Part shown: positions 49,705-58,453 of the stretch, in pieces
Numbering within the stretch: position 1 is the first letter of the stretch
How the letters are laid out: every line of letters starts with the position of its first letter
Source: Cognataquiflexum rubidum
GTDB lineage: Bacteria > Bacteroidota > Bacteroidia > Cytophagales > Cyclobacteriaceae
Reading direction: 5' to 3'
DNA length: 64,000 nucleotides
NCBI RefSeq assembly: GCF_022538115.1
Contig: NZ_JAKZAL010000010.1
Location: 117,094 to 181,093, forward strand
Notes under the pieces: model-generated
The model's input: only the letters and a program-made list of their open reading frames with translations
Database searches by the model: none
Told to the model about the DNA's origin: nothing
Position numbers and translations under genes: made by a program

Positions 49705-51246
49705 TTATTTCTTTTTCTTCCATTGAATGGAGTAGAGGTCAAGTCTTCTTTGGTCAAGGTTTCTCACGCTTCCTGCTTTCCTTTGCTTGGTCAATAGATC
49801 CAAGTCAACATCTGCTACAATGGTTGTTTCGGCATTTTCAGAAGCTTGCGCAACCGTAGCATCATGGGGAAAAGAGAAATCCGAAGGTGAATAAATCGCC
49901 GCTTGGGAATATTGGATATCCATATTTTCCACCCTTGGCAGGTTTCCCACGGATCCCGTAATCGCTACATAGCATTCATTTTCGACTGCTCTTGCTTTGG
50001 CGCAGGTATTTACCCTGAGGTAGGCATTTTTGGTATCAGTCCAAAACGGGACAAACAAAATGTCCATTTCCTGTTCGGCCAAAATCCTCCCCAACTCAGG
50101 AAACTCCACATCATAACAAATCAAAATTCCGATTTTTCCGGCATCTGTATCAAATACTTTGATCCCATTTCCACCCTGTAAACCCCAATAGGCTTGCTCG
50201 TCAGGCGTGATGTGTAGCTTATATTGCTTGTCGGTTGTTCCGTCTCTCCTACAGAGGTAGCTCACATTTCTGAGTTTTTTGCCATCATACTCAGGCATAC
50301 TTCCCGCGATGATGTTCACATTGTAGGAAAGGGCCAAGTCCCTCATCCTGCTGATGATTTCGTCAGTATAGTCAGCTACATTACGGATCGCCTCGGAGGC
50401 GTCCATGTCGTTGAATTCTGCCAATAACGGCGCATTGAAAAATTCGGGAAACAGACAAAAATCTGACTTATAGCCGGAGATGGTATCCACAAAAAACTCC
50501 ACTTGCTGCATCAAATCGTCGACGTTGTTGAAGCGACGCATTTTCCATTGGACCAAACCCAAGCGGACAATTGATTTTTTGTTTCCTATCAGTTTTTCAT
50601 CCTTCTCATAATAAATATTGATCCATTCCAAAAGCGTGGCATAGGCTCTTGAATCGGTATCTTCAGGTAGGTATTTGGTGATTACTTTTCTGACGTGAAA
50701 TTCATTCGCCAACTGGAATGAAAGAACAGAATCAAAGATTTCTTTACTTTTTACCAAGTCGATATATTTTCTTGGCGTCATTTGATCAGCGTACTTAGAA
50801 TATCCCGGGATTCTTCCTCCCGCAATGATGGATCTCAGGTTCAGGTTTTCACAGAGCTCTTTTCTAGCATCGTAAAGCCTCCTTCCCAATCTCATTCCGC
50901 GGTATTCCTGATGGACAAATACGTCAGTTCCATAAAGCGTGTCCCCATCATTGTCGTGGGTGTCAAACTTGCCAAAACCGGTAATTTGGTCATAGGTATG
51001 GTTGTCACCGAATTTGGTATAATCCACCACAAGACTTAGCGCTGCCGCCACTACTTTGCCATTATCTTCGATACAAATCTGACCCTCAGGAAAGGCGCGG
51101 ATCTGGTTTTTCAATTCTTGTCTTGACCACGCACCTCCTTGGTCCTTGTAGATGGTAACCATGATTTCACGGATATCATCATAATCAGAAAGTTTGATAT
51201 TCCGGAGTTTGAGCCGGTGCTCTAATTCTTCCTTTTGCTTACTCAT
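49705..51246 (-). CDS. GNAT acetyltransferase fused to carbon-nitrogen hydrolase
   Basis: A 513-residue two-domain protein. The first half (about 1-220) is GNAT-like: LSDYDDIREIMVTIYKDQGG, YGTDVFVHQEYRGMRLGRRL. The second (about 225-505) is nitrilase-like, with its catalytic Glu in CLFPEFFNAPLLAEF, Lys in DKQYKLHITPDEQ and Cys in GILICYDVEFPELGRI. The fusion occurs in several bacteria and probably amidates or acetylates small molecules; substrates are unknown. It heads the kdsC-kdsA operon, preceded by a TAATTTTG box. Confidence 0.9.
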   Translation of the reverse strand: MSKQKEELEHRLKLRNIKLSDYDDIREIMVTIYKDQGGAWSRQELKNQIRAFPEGQICIEDNGKVVAAALSLVVDYTKFGDNHTYDQITGFGKFDTHDNDGDTLYGTDVFVHQEYRGMRLGRRLYDARKELCENLNLRSIIAGGRIPGYSKYADQMTPRKYIDLVKSKEIFDSVLSFQLANEFHVRKVITKYLPEDTDSRAYATLLEWINIYYEKDEKLIGNKKSIVRLGLVQWKMRRFNNVDDLMQQVEFFVDTISGYKSDFCLFPEFFNAPLLAEFNDMDASEAIRNVADYTDEIISRMRDLALSYNVNIIAGSMPEYDGKKLRNVSYLCRRDGTTDKQYKLHITPDEQAYWGLQGGNGIKVFDTDAGKIGILICYDVEFPELGRILAEQEMDILFVPFWTDTKNAYLRVNTCAKARAVENECYVAITGSVGNLPRVENMDIQYSQAAIYSPSDFSFPHDATVAQASENAETTIVADVDLDLLTKQRKAGSVRNLDQRRLDLYSIQWKKKK

Positions 51247-51250
51247 GGTT

Positions 51251-51258
51251 CAAAATTA
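51251..51258 (-). promoter_or_regulatory. -7 box abutting the fusion gene start (TAATTTTG)
   Basis: TAATTTTG on the minus strand ends 4 nt before the ATG of the GNAT-nitrilase gene, as at 19937 and 39975, again implying a very short or absent leader. No clear -33 TTG. Confidence 0.45.
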
Positions 51259-51564
51259 ACCAAAATAAAGCCAATCTTTAAAAAAATATACAACCGATAC
51301 CGATTAAAATAAATAAATGGACATGGCTTAGTTTTCAATTCCAAAATCAATTTATTGAGGGTGAAAATATTTTTTGGACAAACAACCTACAATTTTGAAA
51401 AAAAGCGTTTTTGCTAGGGTAAAAAATTACTGTAAATCAGGCTGATATCTTGAAGGCCGATGCTGATAAAACATTGAATATTTGATTCTTTTTATATTTA
51501 TTTACATCTCCTAAGTGTGTGTTTGATCTGCACCAACTCCCAATTAGTTCCCTTTTCGATTAGT
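51259..51564. other. intergenic region without recognised feature
   Basis: About 300 nt of AT-rich sequence between two divergent genes. Apart from the promoter box at 51251, it shows only A/T runs; I see no RNA gene, repeat or reading frame to support. Confidence 0.4.
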
Positions 51565-52500
51565 ATGAAAAAAATATTCTTTACACTTTTTGTCACCTTG
51601 ATATCCTTTGCGGCGCATTCACAGAGCTTCTATCGGTATAGGTTTGATGCCCCTTGGTCAGTGGCTGTTTCGGCAGGACCCACACAATATTTTGGGGAGT
51701 TATATTCTCTTTGGAGATACAATGAAGGGATTCAGCCTGACTGGAATGCAAGTTTTGCAGTGAGGAGAACCGTTGGCACGTACATCAGGGCGAGGGCTGA
51801 ATTTACCTATTACCAGATTTCCGGATCGGACATTCCGGCAGATCCAAGGAGTTACAGGAATCCTAGAAACCTCAGTTTCAGGGCAAGAAACTGGGAGGCA
51901 AGTATGGTGGGAGAATTCCACCTTAAGCCTGTCAAAGTATATAACATCACAAGGAACTTTATCAATTTTTATGGTTTTGCAGGCGTAGGTGTATCAAGCA
52001 ATGATCCAAAAGCAGAATTGAACGGCACTTGGGTCGATCTCCGTCCTCTCCAGTTGGAAAACAACCCCTACGACAAATACATTTTCGTTATACCCACCGG
52101 AATAGGCATGAAATATAAATTGAATGTCTGGACTGATCTGACCCTAGAGATGAATTACAGGTGGACCTTTACGGATTATATGGATGACATCAGTGCGTAT
52201 AACATCAAAGATTTTTATCAGGACCTCATTACCGATTATGGGGTCAATGGTGACGGACCAAGACCTGACAGACTTCGTCTAGCTGTTAGAAATCTTGATT
52301 TTTATAAAGAAAATGGTGAACCCGATGTCCAAAAAATCATTGACAACGGCGGTAGAATCCGAAGAGGTTCAGGATTGGATGAGCGCTTTGATGGTTTCTT
52401 GACATTTAATGTGGGCTTGGAGATTTACCTTGCTCCTGATATCTGGGACAACTGGATTTTTAGAAACCGGGTCAATGAAAAGAGCTTCAGGTTCTGGTAA
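51565..52500 (+). CDS. DUF6089-like outer-membrane protein
   Basis: A 311-residue secreted protein: signal MKKIFFTLFVTLISFAAHSQ, then amphipathic strands (DAPWSVAVSAGPTQYFGELY, IRARAEFTYYQISG, FYGFAGVGVSS, TLEMNYRWTFTDYMDDIS) and the terminal FLTFNVGLEIYLAPD. The glycine-aromatic pattern and the YFGEL motif near the N-terminus are those of Bacteroidetes beta-barrel proteins of the DUF6089 type. Function unknown. The start is set at the signal peptide; the frame open to 51517 is not needed. Confidence 0.75.
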   Translation: MKKIFFTLFVTLISFAAHSQSFYRYRFDAPWSVAVSAGPTQYFGELYSLWRYNEGIQPDWNASFAVRRTVGTYIRARAEFTYYQISGSDIPADPRSYRNPRNLSFRARNWEASMVGEFHLKPVKVYNITRNFINFYGFAGVGVSSNDPKAELNGTWVDLRPLQLENNPYDKYIFVIPTGIGMKYKLNVWTDLTLEMNYRWTFTDYMDDISAYNIKDFYQDLITDYGVNGDGPRPDRLRLAVRNLDFYKENGEPDVQKIIDNGGRIRRGSGLDERFDGFLTFNVGLEIYLAPDIWDNWIFRNRVNEKSFRFW

Positions 52501-52582
52501 TGTTAAAGATTTGAGATTTTTTAAATGGTTATCCAATTCTTTGCCAATAAACCAATATTCCATTACAAACAGGACAGAAGAC

Positions 52583-52607
52583 CGAAGTCGGAAGACCGAT
52601 GAACCGG
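52583..52607 (-). repeat. dispersed 25-nt repeat, copy 2
   Basis: The reverse strand reads CCGGTTCATCGGTCTTCCG and continues into ACTTCG; it matches 3199-3223 at 23 of 25 positions. It lies in the 366-nt gap between the DUF6089 gene and leuS, which shows no other clear feature except the -7 box at 52823. Confidence 0.65.
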
Positions 52608-52822
52608 CCATTCAGACTCCTGCTAGGAATTATATTGAAATATCATTTTACCGGAATCATCAAGTATCACCATAATTTTTTAAGGAATAATAGTAATCTT
52701 TTTAAATCCGGACCTCGAGAGTAAGTTCATCTTCAAGTTTGGGACTTTGCTTTGAGCGATTTCATTTTGATTTATCGATCAAAGCAAATAAGGGAATGTC
52801 AGCCTATTCCCGTGATTTTTCC

Positions 52823-52830
52823 TATTTTTG
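52823..52830 (+). promoter_or_regulatory. candidate -7 box of leuS (TATTTTTG)
   Basis: TATTTTTG 37 nt before the leuS ATG fits TAnnTTTG. No -33 TTG at the usual distance. Confidence 0.45.
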
Positions 52831-52866
52831 CAAGCAATTCTCAAAAAGCAACGCAATTATTCCATA

Positions 52867-55641
52867 ATGGCTGATTACAATTTTCAGGAAATAGAAAAAA
52901 AGTGGCAAACCTACTGGGAGCAAAACCAGATTTTCAATGCCCAAGTTGATCTGACAAAACCGAAGTTTTATTCCTTGGACATGTTCCCCTATCCTTCCGG
53001 GGCGGGCTTGCATGTCGGTCATCCACTTGGATATATCGCCTCTGATATCATCACGAGATTCAAGAGATTGCAGGGATACAATGTCCTTCATCCGATGGGT
53101 TATGATTCATTTGGTCTTCCTGCGGAGCAATATGCCATTCAAACCGGACAACATCCTGCCATTACTACGGAACAAAATATCCGCCGTTATACAGAACAGC
53201 TGAAGAATATCGGTTTTGCATTTGATTGGGACAAAGAAGTCAGGACTTCCGACCCGAGCTATTACAAGTGGACGCAGTGGATCTTTATGCAGCTGTTCAA
53301 CAGCTATTATGATAAGAATGAGAACAAAGCCTTGAGCATTGCTTCTTTGGTAGAAAAGTTTTCTTCCGAAGGAAATGCAAATGTCCATGCGGTTTGCGAT
53401 GAAGATACACCCGAGTTTTCTGCTTCTGATTGGAACAATTTCAATGAAAAAGAACAACAGGAAATCCTGTTAAAATACCGCTTGACTTTCCTCGCGGAGA
53501 CCTCCGTCAACTGGTGCGCAGCCTTGGGTACAGTACTTTCCAATGATGAAGTCAAAGATGGTTTCTCCGAAAGAGGAGGCCATCCTGTGGAGCGCAAAAA
53601 AATGATGCAGTGGAGCATGAGGATTACAGCCTATGCTGACAGATTGCTTCAAGGATTGGAAACAGTAGAATGGTCCGAACCCATCAAGGAAATGCAGCGA
53701 AACTGGATTGGAAAATCCATCGGTGCAGAGATGGTTTTTCAGGTCAAAGGACAGGATAAACTGATCAAAGTATTTACTACAAGGATAGACACCATCTATG
53801 GTGTGACATATTTGGCATTGGCACCCGAGCACGATTATGTCATTGAACTGATCACCGATGACCAAAGGAAAACTGCTGAGGCCTACATCGAGACTGCCAA
53901 AAACCGCTCCGAAAGAGACCGGATGTCAGACGTCAAAACCATCTCCGGCGCATTTACGGGATCTTATGCTATCAATCCATTTAATGGGGAAGAAATCCAA
54001 ATTTGGGTGGCGGATTATGTTTTGGCAGGTTATGGAACCGGAGCGGTCATGGCAGTACCTGCACATGATGAGCGGGATTACAACTTTGCAAAGCACTTTG
54101 GATTAGAGATAAGGCAAGTAATTGCCGGAAGCATGGAAAACGGTTCCTTTCCCGGAAAAGGAGGAACGATCATCAACTCGGGATTCATTTCCAATATGGA
54201 AATGAAGGAGTCGATGAATAAGGCCATCGAATTCCTAGAAGAAAAGAAAATCGGAAACGGCAAAATCCAATACAGAATGCGTGATGCCATTTTTACGCGT
54301 CAGCGTTATTGGGGTGAGCCGCTACCTGTTTATTTCAAAGATGGACTGCCTTACCTGATGGATGAAAAAGACCTGCCTTTGGTTTTGCCTGAGGTGGATA
54401 AATATTTGCCTACCGAAGATGGCGAACCACCACTTGGCAGGGCAAAAGACTGGACATACAAAACTGCTGAGGGAGAATTTCCATTAGAAATGAGCACCAT
54501 GCCTGGATGGGCAGGCTCTAGCTGGTATTTTTTCAGGTATATGGATCCGGGAAATACCGAGAAGTTTGTTTCTAAAGAAAAAGAACAGTATTGGGGTTCG
54601 GTGGACCTTTACATCGGCGGTGCAGAACATGCGACCGGACATTTGCTGTATTCTCGGTTTTGGACCAAGTTCCTATTTGATATCGGTGCGGTAAGTATCG
54701 AAGAGCCATTCCAAAAGATGATCAATCAGGGAATGATTCAGGGAAGATCCAATTTTGTATTTAGAGTAAAAGGAACAAACACTTTTGTAAGCCATGGTTT
54801 CAAAGATCAATATGATACTTCTGCCATGCATGTCGATGTGAATATTGTCAATAATGACCACCTGAACATTGAGAAATTCAAAGCATGGAGGCCTGACCTG
54901 AAGGACGCTGAATTTGTATTGGAAGACGGAAAATATATCTGTGGTGCGGAAGTGGAGAAAATGTCCAAGTCCAAATACAACGTGGTCAGTCCGGACGACA
55001 TCATCGAAAGATATGGAGCCGACACCTTGAGACTGTATGAGATGTTCCTTGGACCTTTAGAGCAATTTAAGCCCTGGAATACCAATGGCATCGACGGCGT
55101 ATCCAAATTCCTGAAAAAGCTTTGGAGATTGTACCATGATGCCAACGGAGAATTCAGCGTTTCCGAAGAAAAGGCCGGTAAAGAAGAACTTAAAACCCTT
55201 CACAAAACCATCAAAAAGACACAGGAGGATCTGGAGAATTATTCCTTCAATACTTCCGTGGCGTCATTTATGATCTGTGTGAATGAGTTGTCAGCTTTGA
55301 AATGCAACAAAAGAGAAATCCTGGAGCCATTGGCCGTGATCGTTTCTCCTTACGCTCCACATATTGCAGAGGAACTTTGGACACTTTTGGGTCATTCCGA
55401 ATCGATCATATTTACTTCTTTCCCTGAATTCAAGGAAGAATTCTTGGTGGAAAACAGCCACGAATATCCTGTTTCCATCAATGGAAAAATGCGGGCAAAA
55501 CTCATGCTTCCTTTGTCCTTGACCAAAGAAGAAATCGAAGAAGCTGCATTGAAAGACGAGACAGTGTTGAAATGGACCGAAGGAAATGTCCCGAAAAAGG
55601 TGATTGTTGTTCCAGGTAAGATTGTAAATATTGTGATTTGA
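52867..55641 (+). CDS. leuS: leucyl-tRNA synthetase
   Basis: Charges tRNA-Leu. The 924 residues contain the HIGH-type signature in [19 protein letters not shown] (about 45), the CP1 editing domain ([35 protein letters not shown]), the [20 protein letters not shown] segment, the KMSKS loop [17 protein letters not shown], and the anticodon-binding C-terminal domain. The ATG at 52867 begins [17 protein letters not shown]; an upstream start at 52828 lies at the promoter box. Confidence 0.97.
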   Translation: MADYNFQEIEKKWQTYWEQNQIFNAQVDLTKPKFYSLDMFPYPSGAGLHVGHPLGYIASDIITRFKRLQGYNVLHPMGYDSFGLPAEQYAIQTGQHPAITTEQNIRRYTEQLKNIGFAFDWDKEVRTSDPSYYKWTQWIFMQLFNSYYDKNENKALSIASLVEKFSSEGNANVHAVCDEDTPEFSASDWNNFNEKEQQEILLKYRLTFLAETSVNWCAALGTVLSNDEVKDGFSERGGHPVERKKMMQWSMRITAYADRLLQGLETVEWSEPIKEMQRNWIGKSIGAEMVFQVKGQDKLIKVFTTRIDTIYGVTYLALAPEHDYVIELITDDQRKTAEAYIETAKNRSERDRMSDVKTISGAFTGSYAINPFNGEEIQIWVADYVLAGYGTGAVMAVPAHDERDYNFAKHFGLEIRQVIAGSMENGSFPGKGGTIINSGFISNMEMKESMNKAIEFLEEKKIGNGKIQYRMRDAIFTRQRYWGEPLPVYFKDGLPYLMDEKDLPLVLPEVDKYLPTEDGEPPLGRAKDWTYKTAEGEFPLEMSTMPGWAGSSWYFFRYMDPGNTEKFVSKEKEQYWGSVDLYIGGAEHATGHLLYSRFWTKFLFDIGAVSIEEPFQKMINQGMIQGRSNFVFRVKGTNTFVSHGFKDQYDTSAMHVDVNIVNNDHLNIEKFKAWRPDLKDAEFVLEDGKYICGAEVEKMSKSKYNVVSPDDIIERYGADTLRLYEMFLGPLEQFKPWNTNGIDGVSKFLKKLWRLYHDANGEFSVSEEKAGKEELKTLHKTIKKTQEDLENYSFNTSVASFMICVNELSALKCNKREILEPLAVIVSPYAPHIAEELWTLLGHSESIIFTSFPEFKEEFLVENSHEYPVSINGKMRAKLMLPLSLTKEEIEEAALKDETVLKWTEGNVPKKVIVVPGKIVNIVI

Positions 55642-55720
55642 GAAAGTTGAAAAGTTAATATGTTTCAAGGTTCAAAGGTTACCAATTGCCAATAACTCAA
55701 TAACCATTAACTATTTCCCC

Positions 55721-56041
55721 ATGAACCGCTTCTTCGTTGCTTTTGCTGCCATCGTTTCCTCCGGAATATTCGCTTATTCCTATTGGAGGGAATGGATAGG
55801 TTACAAGATGCTTGGCGAAGAATTGGTACTGCAACCCGTGGAAAAAGCAGAAGTTCCTTATTTCCATGCTTCAGAGGAAATGTATCTCAAAGTTCTGTTT
55901 GTATTTGGAATAGTTTTCGGCTTGATATTCATTGCTTCCATTCTGTTGACATACAGGCAGAAATGGGGATGGGTTTTTGGATGTTTCGTCCTCAGCATGC
56001 TCAGCATATTGGCCGTCATGATCAATGGCGCTATCAAGTAA
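55721..56041 (+). CDS. small membrane protein of unknown function
   Basis: A 106-residue protein with three hydrophobic segments: 4-20 (FFVAFAAIVSSGIFAYSYW), about 57-77 (LKVLFVFGIVFGLIFIASIL) and about 85-101 (VFGCFVLSMLSILAVMI). No family is recognised. It stands 28 nt upstream of the FKBP gene, probably the same transcript. Confidence 0.6.
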   Translation: MNRFFVAFAAIVSSGIFAYSYWREWIGYKMLGEELVLQPVEKAEVPYFHASEEMYLKVLFVFGIVFGLIFIASILLTYRQKWGWVFGCFVLSMLSILAVMINGAIK

Positions 56042-56068
56042 GTTAAAATTGAAATTAAATCCTTTATC

Positions 56069-56593
56069 ATGGAAATAGTAAAAAACGCAGTGGTAGGGCT
56101 GACCTACGAACTTAAAGTCAGCAAAGAAGAAGACGAAATCGAGTCAGTGCCCTTCAGTGTGGAAGTCAGAGACAATGAAGATCCTTTTTACTTCATCTTT
56201 GGGTTTAGTGGATTACCGGAAAAATTTGAAGAACTGTTGGCCGGAAAAAGCCAAGGTGAAAGTTTCAACTTCACCATCTCTGCGCAAGATGCTTACGGTG
56301 AACCTGACGATGAAATGATCATGGCATTGCCCAAAGACCAGTTTTCAGCCGCGGCAGGATTCGAGCCCGAGATGTTGGAAGAAGGAAATTTTCTTCCCCT
56401 TGTGGATGAAAATGGTTATCCCATGCAGGCAAAAGTATTGAAGGATCTTGGTTCAGAAATTTTATTGGACTTCAACCATCCTTTGGTAGGTTTTGACCTT
56501 CATTTTGATGGGGAAGTATTTGAGGTGAGGGAAGCAACTCCTGAAGAACTTGACCACGGTCATGTCCATGGAGACCACGGACATCAGCATTGA
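56069..56593 (+). CDS. FKBP-type peptidyl-prolyl isomerase, SlyD-like
   Basis: A 174-residue SlyD-type chaperone/prolyl isomerase. The FKBP domain (VGLTYELKVSKEEDEIESVP; PLVDENGYPMQAKVLKDLGS; LLDFNHPLVGFDLHFDGEVF) with the IF domain is followed by a His-rich C-terminal tail (HGHVHGDHGHQH), which can bind Ni or Zn. Cytosolic. Confidence 0.92.
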   Translation: MEIVKNAVVGLTYELKVSKEEDEIESVPFSVEVRDNEDPFYFIFGFSGLPEKFEELLAGKSQGESFNFTISAQDAYGEPDDEMIMALPKDQFSAAAGFEPEMLEEGNFLPLVDENGYPMQAKVLKDLGSEILLDFNHPLVGFDLHFDGEVFEVREATPEELDHGHVHGDHGHQH

Positions 56594-56609
56594 GTTATGT
56601 TATAAATGG

Positions 56610-56642
56610 ATCATTACCAAAGTTTAAAACTTTGGTAATGAT
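56610..56642. terminator. 33-nt perfect palindrome, bidirectional terminator
   Basis: A 16-bp inverted repeat (ATCATTACCAAAGTTT / AAACTTTGGTAATGAT) with a single-base loop, between the FKBP gene (plus) and the ABC ATPase gene (minus), which converge. It has A/T-rich flanks but no long T-run; termination is the likely role, dispersed repeat the alternative. Confidence 0.7.
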
Positions 56643-56648
56643 TTATAT

Positions 56649-57620
56649 TTAGGTGCTTAACCTTTTGGAAAAGGAAATCTCTTTTCCTTCCTCCCATTTC
56701 AAAAATACTTTTTCTCCTACTGCAAAAACCCTTTTTTTATCCTCAATTTTCCAGACAGTTCCGTCAGTCAGTTTTACCATCAACTGGTTATAATGCACCA
56801 GATATTGCCTCTCTATAATTCTGGCAGGAATACCGCTTGTCTTGAATAATTGAACATCTGAAGGCCGAATATAGGTTTTCTCTATATTGGGAAGGGGGTT
56901 CAAATGACTGAAAAGCTTTGCTGCGTAGAGGTTTTTTGGTTTGGAAAAAATCTCCTCAGGATGGCCTTTTTGGATCAATTTTCCCTTTTGCATGATCACC
57001 AAGTCATTGGTCATCTGCAGCGCATCATCCAAGTCATGGGTTACAAAAAGCACAGTGACTCCAAGATCCTGAAACATGCTCTTCAGTTCCATGATCAATT
57101 CCCGCCGCTGTATCGTATCCAAACTCGAAAACGGTTCATCCAATAACAAAACCTGCGGCTCCACACTCAACGCCCTTCCGATTGCTACTTTCTGTTGCTG
57201 TCCTCCCGAAAGATGCCTCGGTAATTTGTCCCTAAACTCCTTTAACCCCAGCATTTCCAAAAGCATCTCAACCCTGCTTTCCTTGTATTTTTTTTCAAAA
57301 AGTAACAATGGCCTCAATATATTCTCCTCAACCGTTGATTTGGGATAGAGGTGATAGTCTTGATAAACCAATTGGATTTCATCAATTCCTGGCACAAGTT
57401 GCTCTTTGGGATTTTGAACCCTGACACCGTTTAGAAAAACTTCACCTTCATTCCTACTTTCCAAACCGGCAATTATTCGAAGCAAGGTACTTTTGCCTGA
57501 ACCACTTTCCCCTACCAAGGAAATGATTTGGCCTTTTGGAATGTCCAAAGAAAAATTTTTGATTACAGGCAGACCTTCCTGAAAGCTTTTTAGGATGGAA
57601 TCGATTTTGAGGTAGCTCAT
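56649..57620 (-). CDS. ABC transporter ATP-binding protein, orphan
   Basis: A 323-residue ATPase: Walker A VGESGSGKSTLLRI (about 34-47), Q-loop in IQLVYQDYHLYPKSTVEENI, signature LSGGQQQKVAIGRALS, Walker B VLLLDEPFSSLD and H-loop FVTHDLDDAL. The C-terminal 90 residues look like a TOBE-type regulatory domain, as in importers of the CysA/PotA/ModC type. No permease or binding protein is adjacent. It overlaps the MmcQ-like gene by 4 nt. Confidence 0.88.
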   Translation of the reverse strand: MSYLKIDSILKSFQEGLPVIKNFSLDIPKGQIISLVGESGSGKSTLLRIIAGLESRNEGEVFLNGVRVQNPKEQLVPGIDEIQLVYQDYHLYPKSTVEENILRPLLLFEKKYKESRVEMLLEMLGLKEFRDKLPRHLSGGQQQKVAIGRALSVEPQVLLLDEPFSSLDTIQRRELIMELKSMFQDLGVTVLFVTHDLDDALQMTNDLVIMQKGKLIQKGHPEEIFSKPKNLYAAKLFSHLNPLPNIEKTYIRPSDVQLFKTSGIPARIIERQYLVHYNQLMVKLTDGTVWKIEDKKRVFAVGEKVFLKWEEGKEISFSKRLST

Positions 57621-57970
57621 GGTGTAAGGATACTTTCTCTGGTTTTCTTTGGCAAGCTATTCAAAATCAAATCATAGGAATGATCAACCAATTCCAAAAT
57701 CAACTTATCCGAAACTGACCCATCAAATATTACCGTATTCCAATGCTTCTTGTTCATATGGTATCCAGGCACAATTCCACGGTATTTTTCCCGGAGTTCA
57801 GCAGCTCTTTCAGGATCACATTTGAGGTTGACACTTTCAAAAAGATCAATGTCAATGATGGCAAAAATCTTTCCGCCCACCTTAAAGCAAAGGGTATTTT
57901 CATCGAAAGGCGTATCCTCGGAAGTTCCTGATTTGGACAGGCAATATTCCCTAAAAAAGGTAATGTTCAT
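57617..57970 (-). CDS. MmcQ/YjbR family DNA-binding-like protein
   Basis: A 117-residue protein with the CyaY-like fold of MmcQ/YjbR: LCFKVGGKIFAIIDIDLFES, VNLKCDPERAAELREKYRG, IVPGYHMNKKHWNTVIFDGS and LVDHSYDLILNSLPK match the family. Its function is not well defined. It is translated first, overlapping the ABC ATPase start by 4 nt. Confidence 0.88.
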   Translation of the reverse strand: MNITFFREYCLSKSGTSEDTPFDENTLCFKVGGKIFAIIDIDLFESVNLKCDPERAAELREKYRGIVPGYHMNKKHWNTVIFDGSVSDKLILELVDHSYDLILNSLPKKTRESILTP

Positions 57971-58067
57971 GGGAAATAGGGGGGTAGTGGTTGATCGGTA
58001 ATTGGTTATTTGGTTAAAGGTAAAAAGTAATGAGGAAGAAGTAAAAGGAAAAAAATGGCAGATTGGT

Positions 58068-58259
58068 TTAAGTGCAACGTTTAAAAATATAAACGATGAT
58101 GGCGGCCAAAAACATCAGGATAGAAATCTTATTGATGCCATGCATCATTCGGAGATTGAAATTGGAAGGTTTGTTTGGATCAGGTTTCTGAAAAACCCGG
58201 ATAAAATAATGACCTACTTCTCCAACTTTAAAAAATTCCTTTAATCTGCTGTTTGACAT
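58068..58259 (-). CDS. DUF6728-like small membrane protein
   Basis: A 63-residue protein: GEVGHYFIRVFQKPDPNKPS, NFNLRMMHGINKISILMFLA, with one hydrophobic C-terminal segment (about 44-60). The KPDPN...NFNLR-MHGINKISI-MFL order is that of small Bacteroidetes proteins of the DUF6728 type. The ATG at 58259 is followed directly by this pattern. Function unknown. The rest of the 58000-58450 gap holds word-like ATTGG and CTGA repeats. Confidence 0.7.
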   Translation of the reverse strand: MSNSRLKEFFKVGEVGHYFIRVFQKPDPNKPSNFNLRMMHGINKISILMFLAAIIVYIFKRCT

Positions 58260-58453
58260 ATTTATGGTTTTTAGAAATTGGTTAATGAGTTATTGGCGTG
58301 AATCCAATCGTATTGATGTAACTATTTATAAATAAGTCAACAGACCACAGTAGACTGTCCACCACGTGAAATTGATTTTTCAAAACATATCTCAAAATTT
58401 GAATGGATTACGGACTGAAAACTGAGACTGAACACTGTTTTCTGATCACTGAA

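Noticed and set aside
56649..57620. Missing ATPase for the MacAB-like operon
   Set aside because: Its TOBE-like C-terminus and sequence pattern belong to CysA/PotA-type importers, not to MacB/LolD ATPases.
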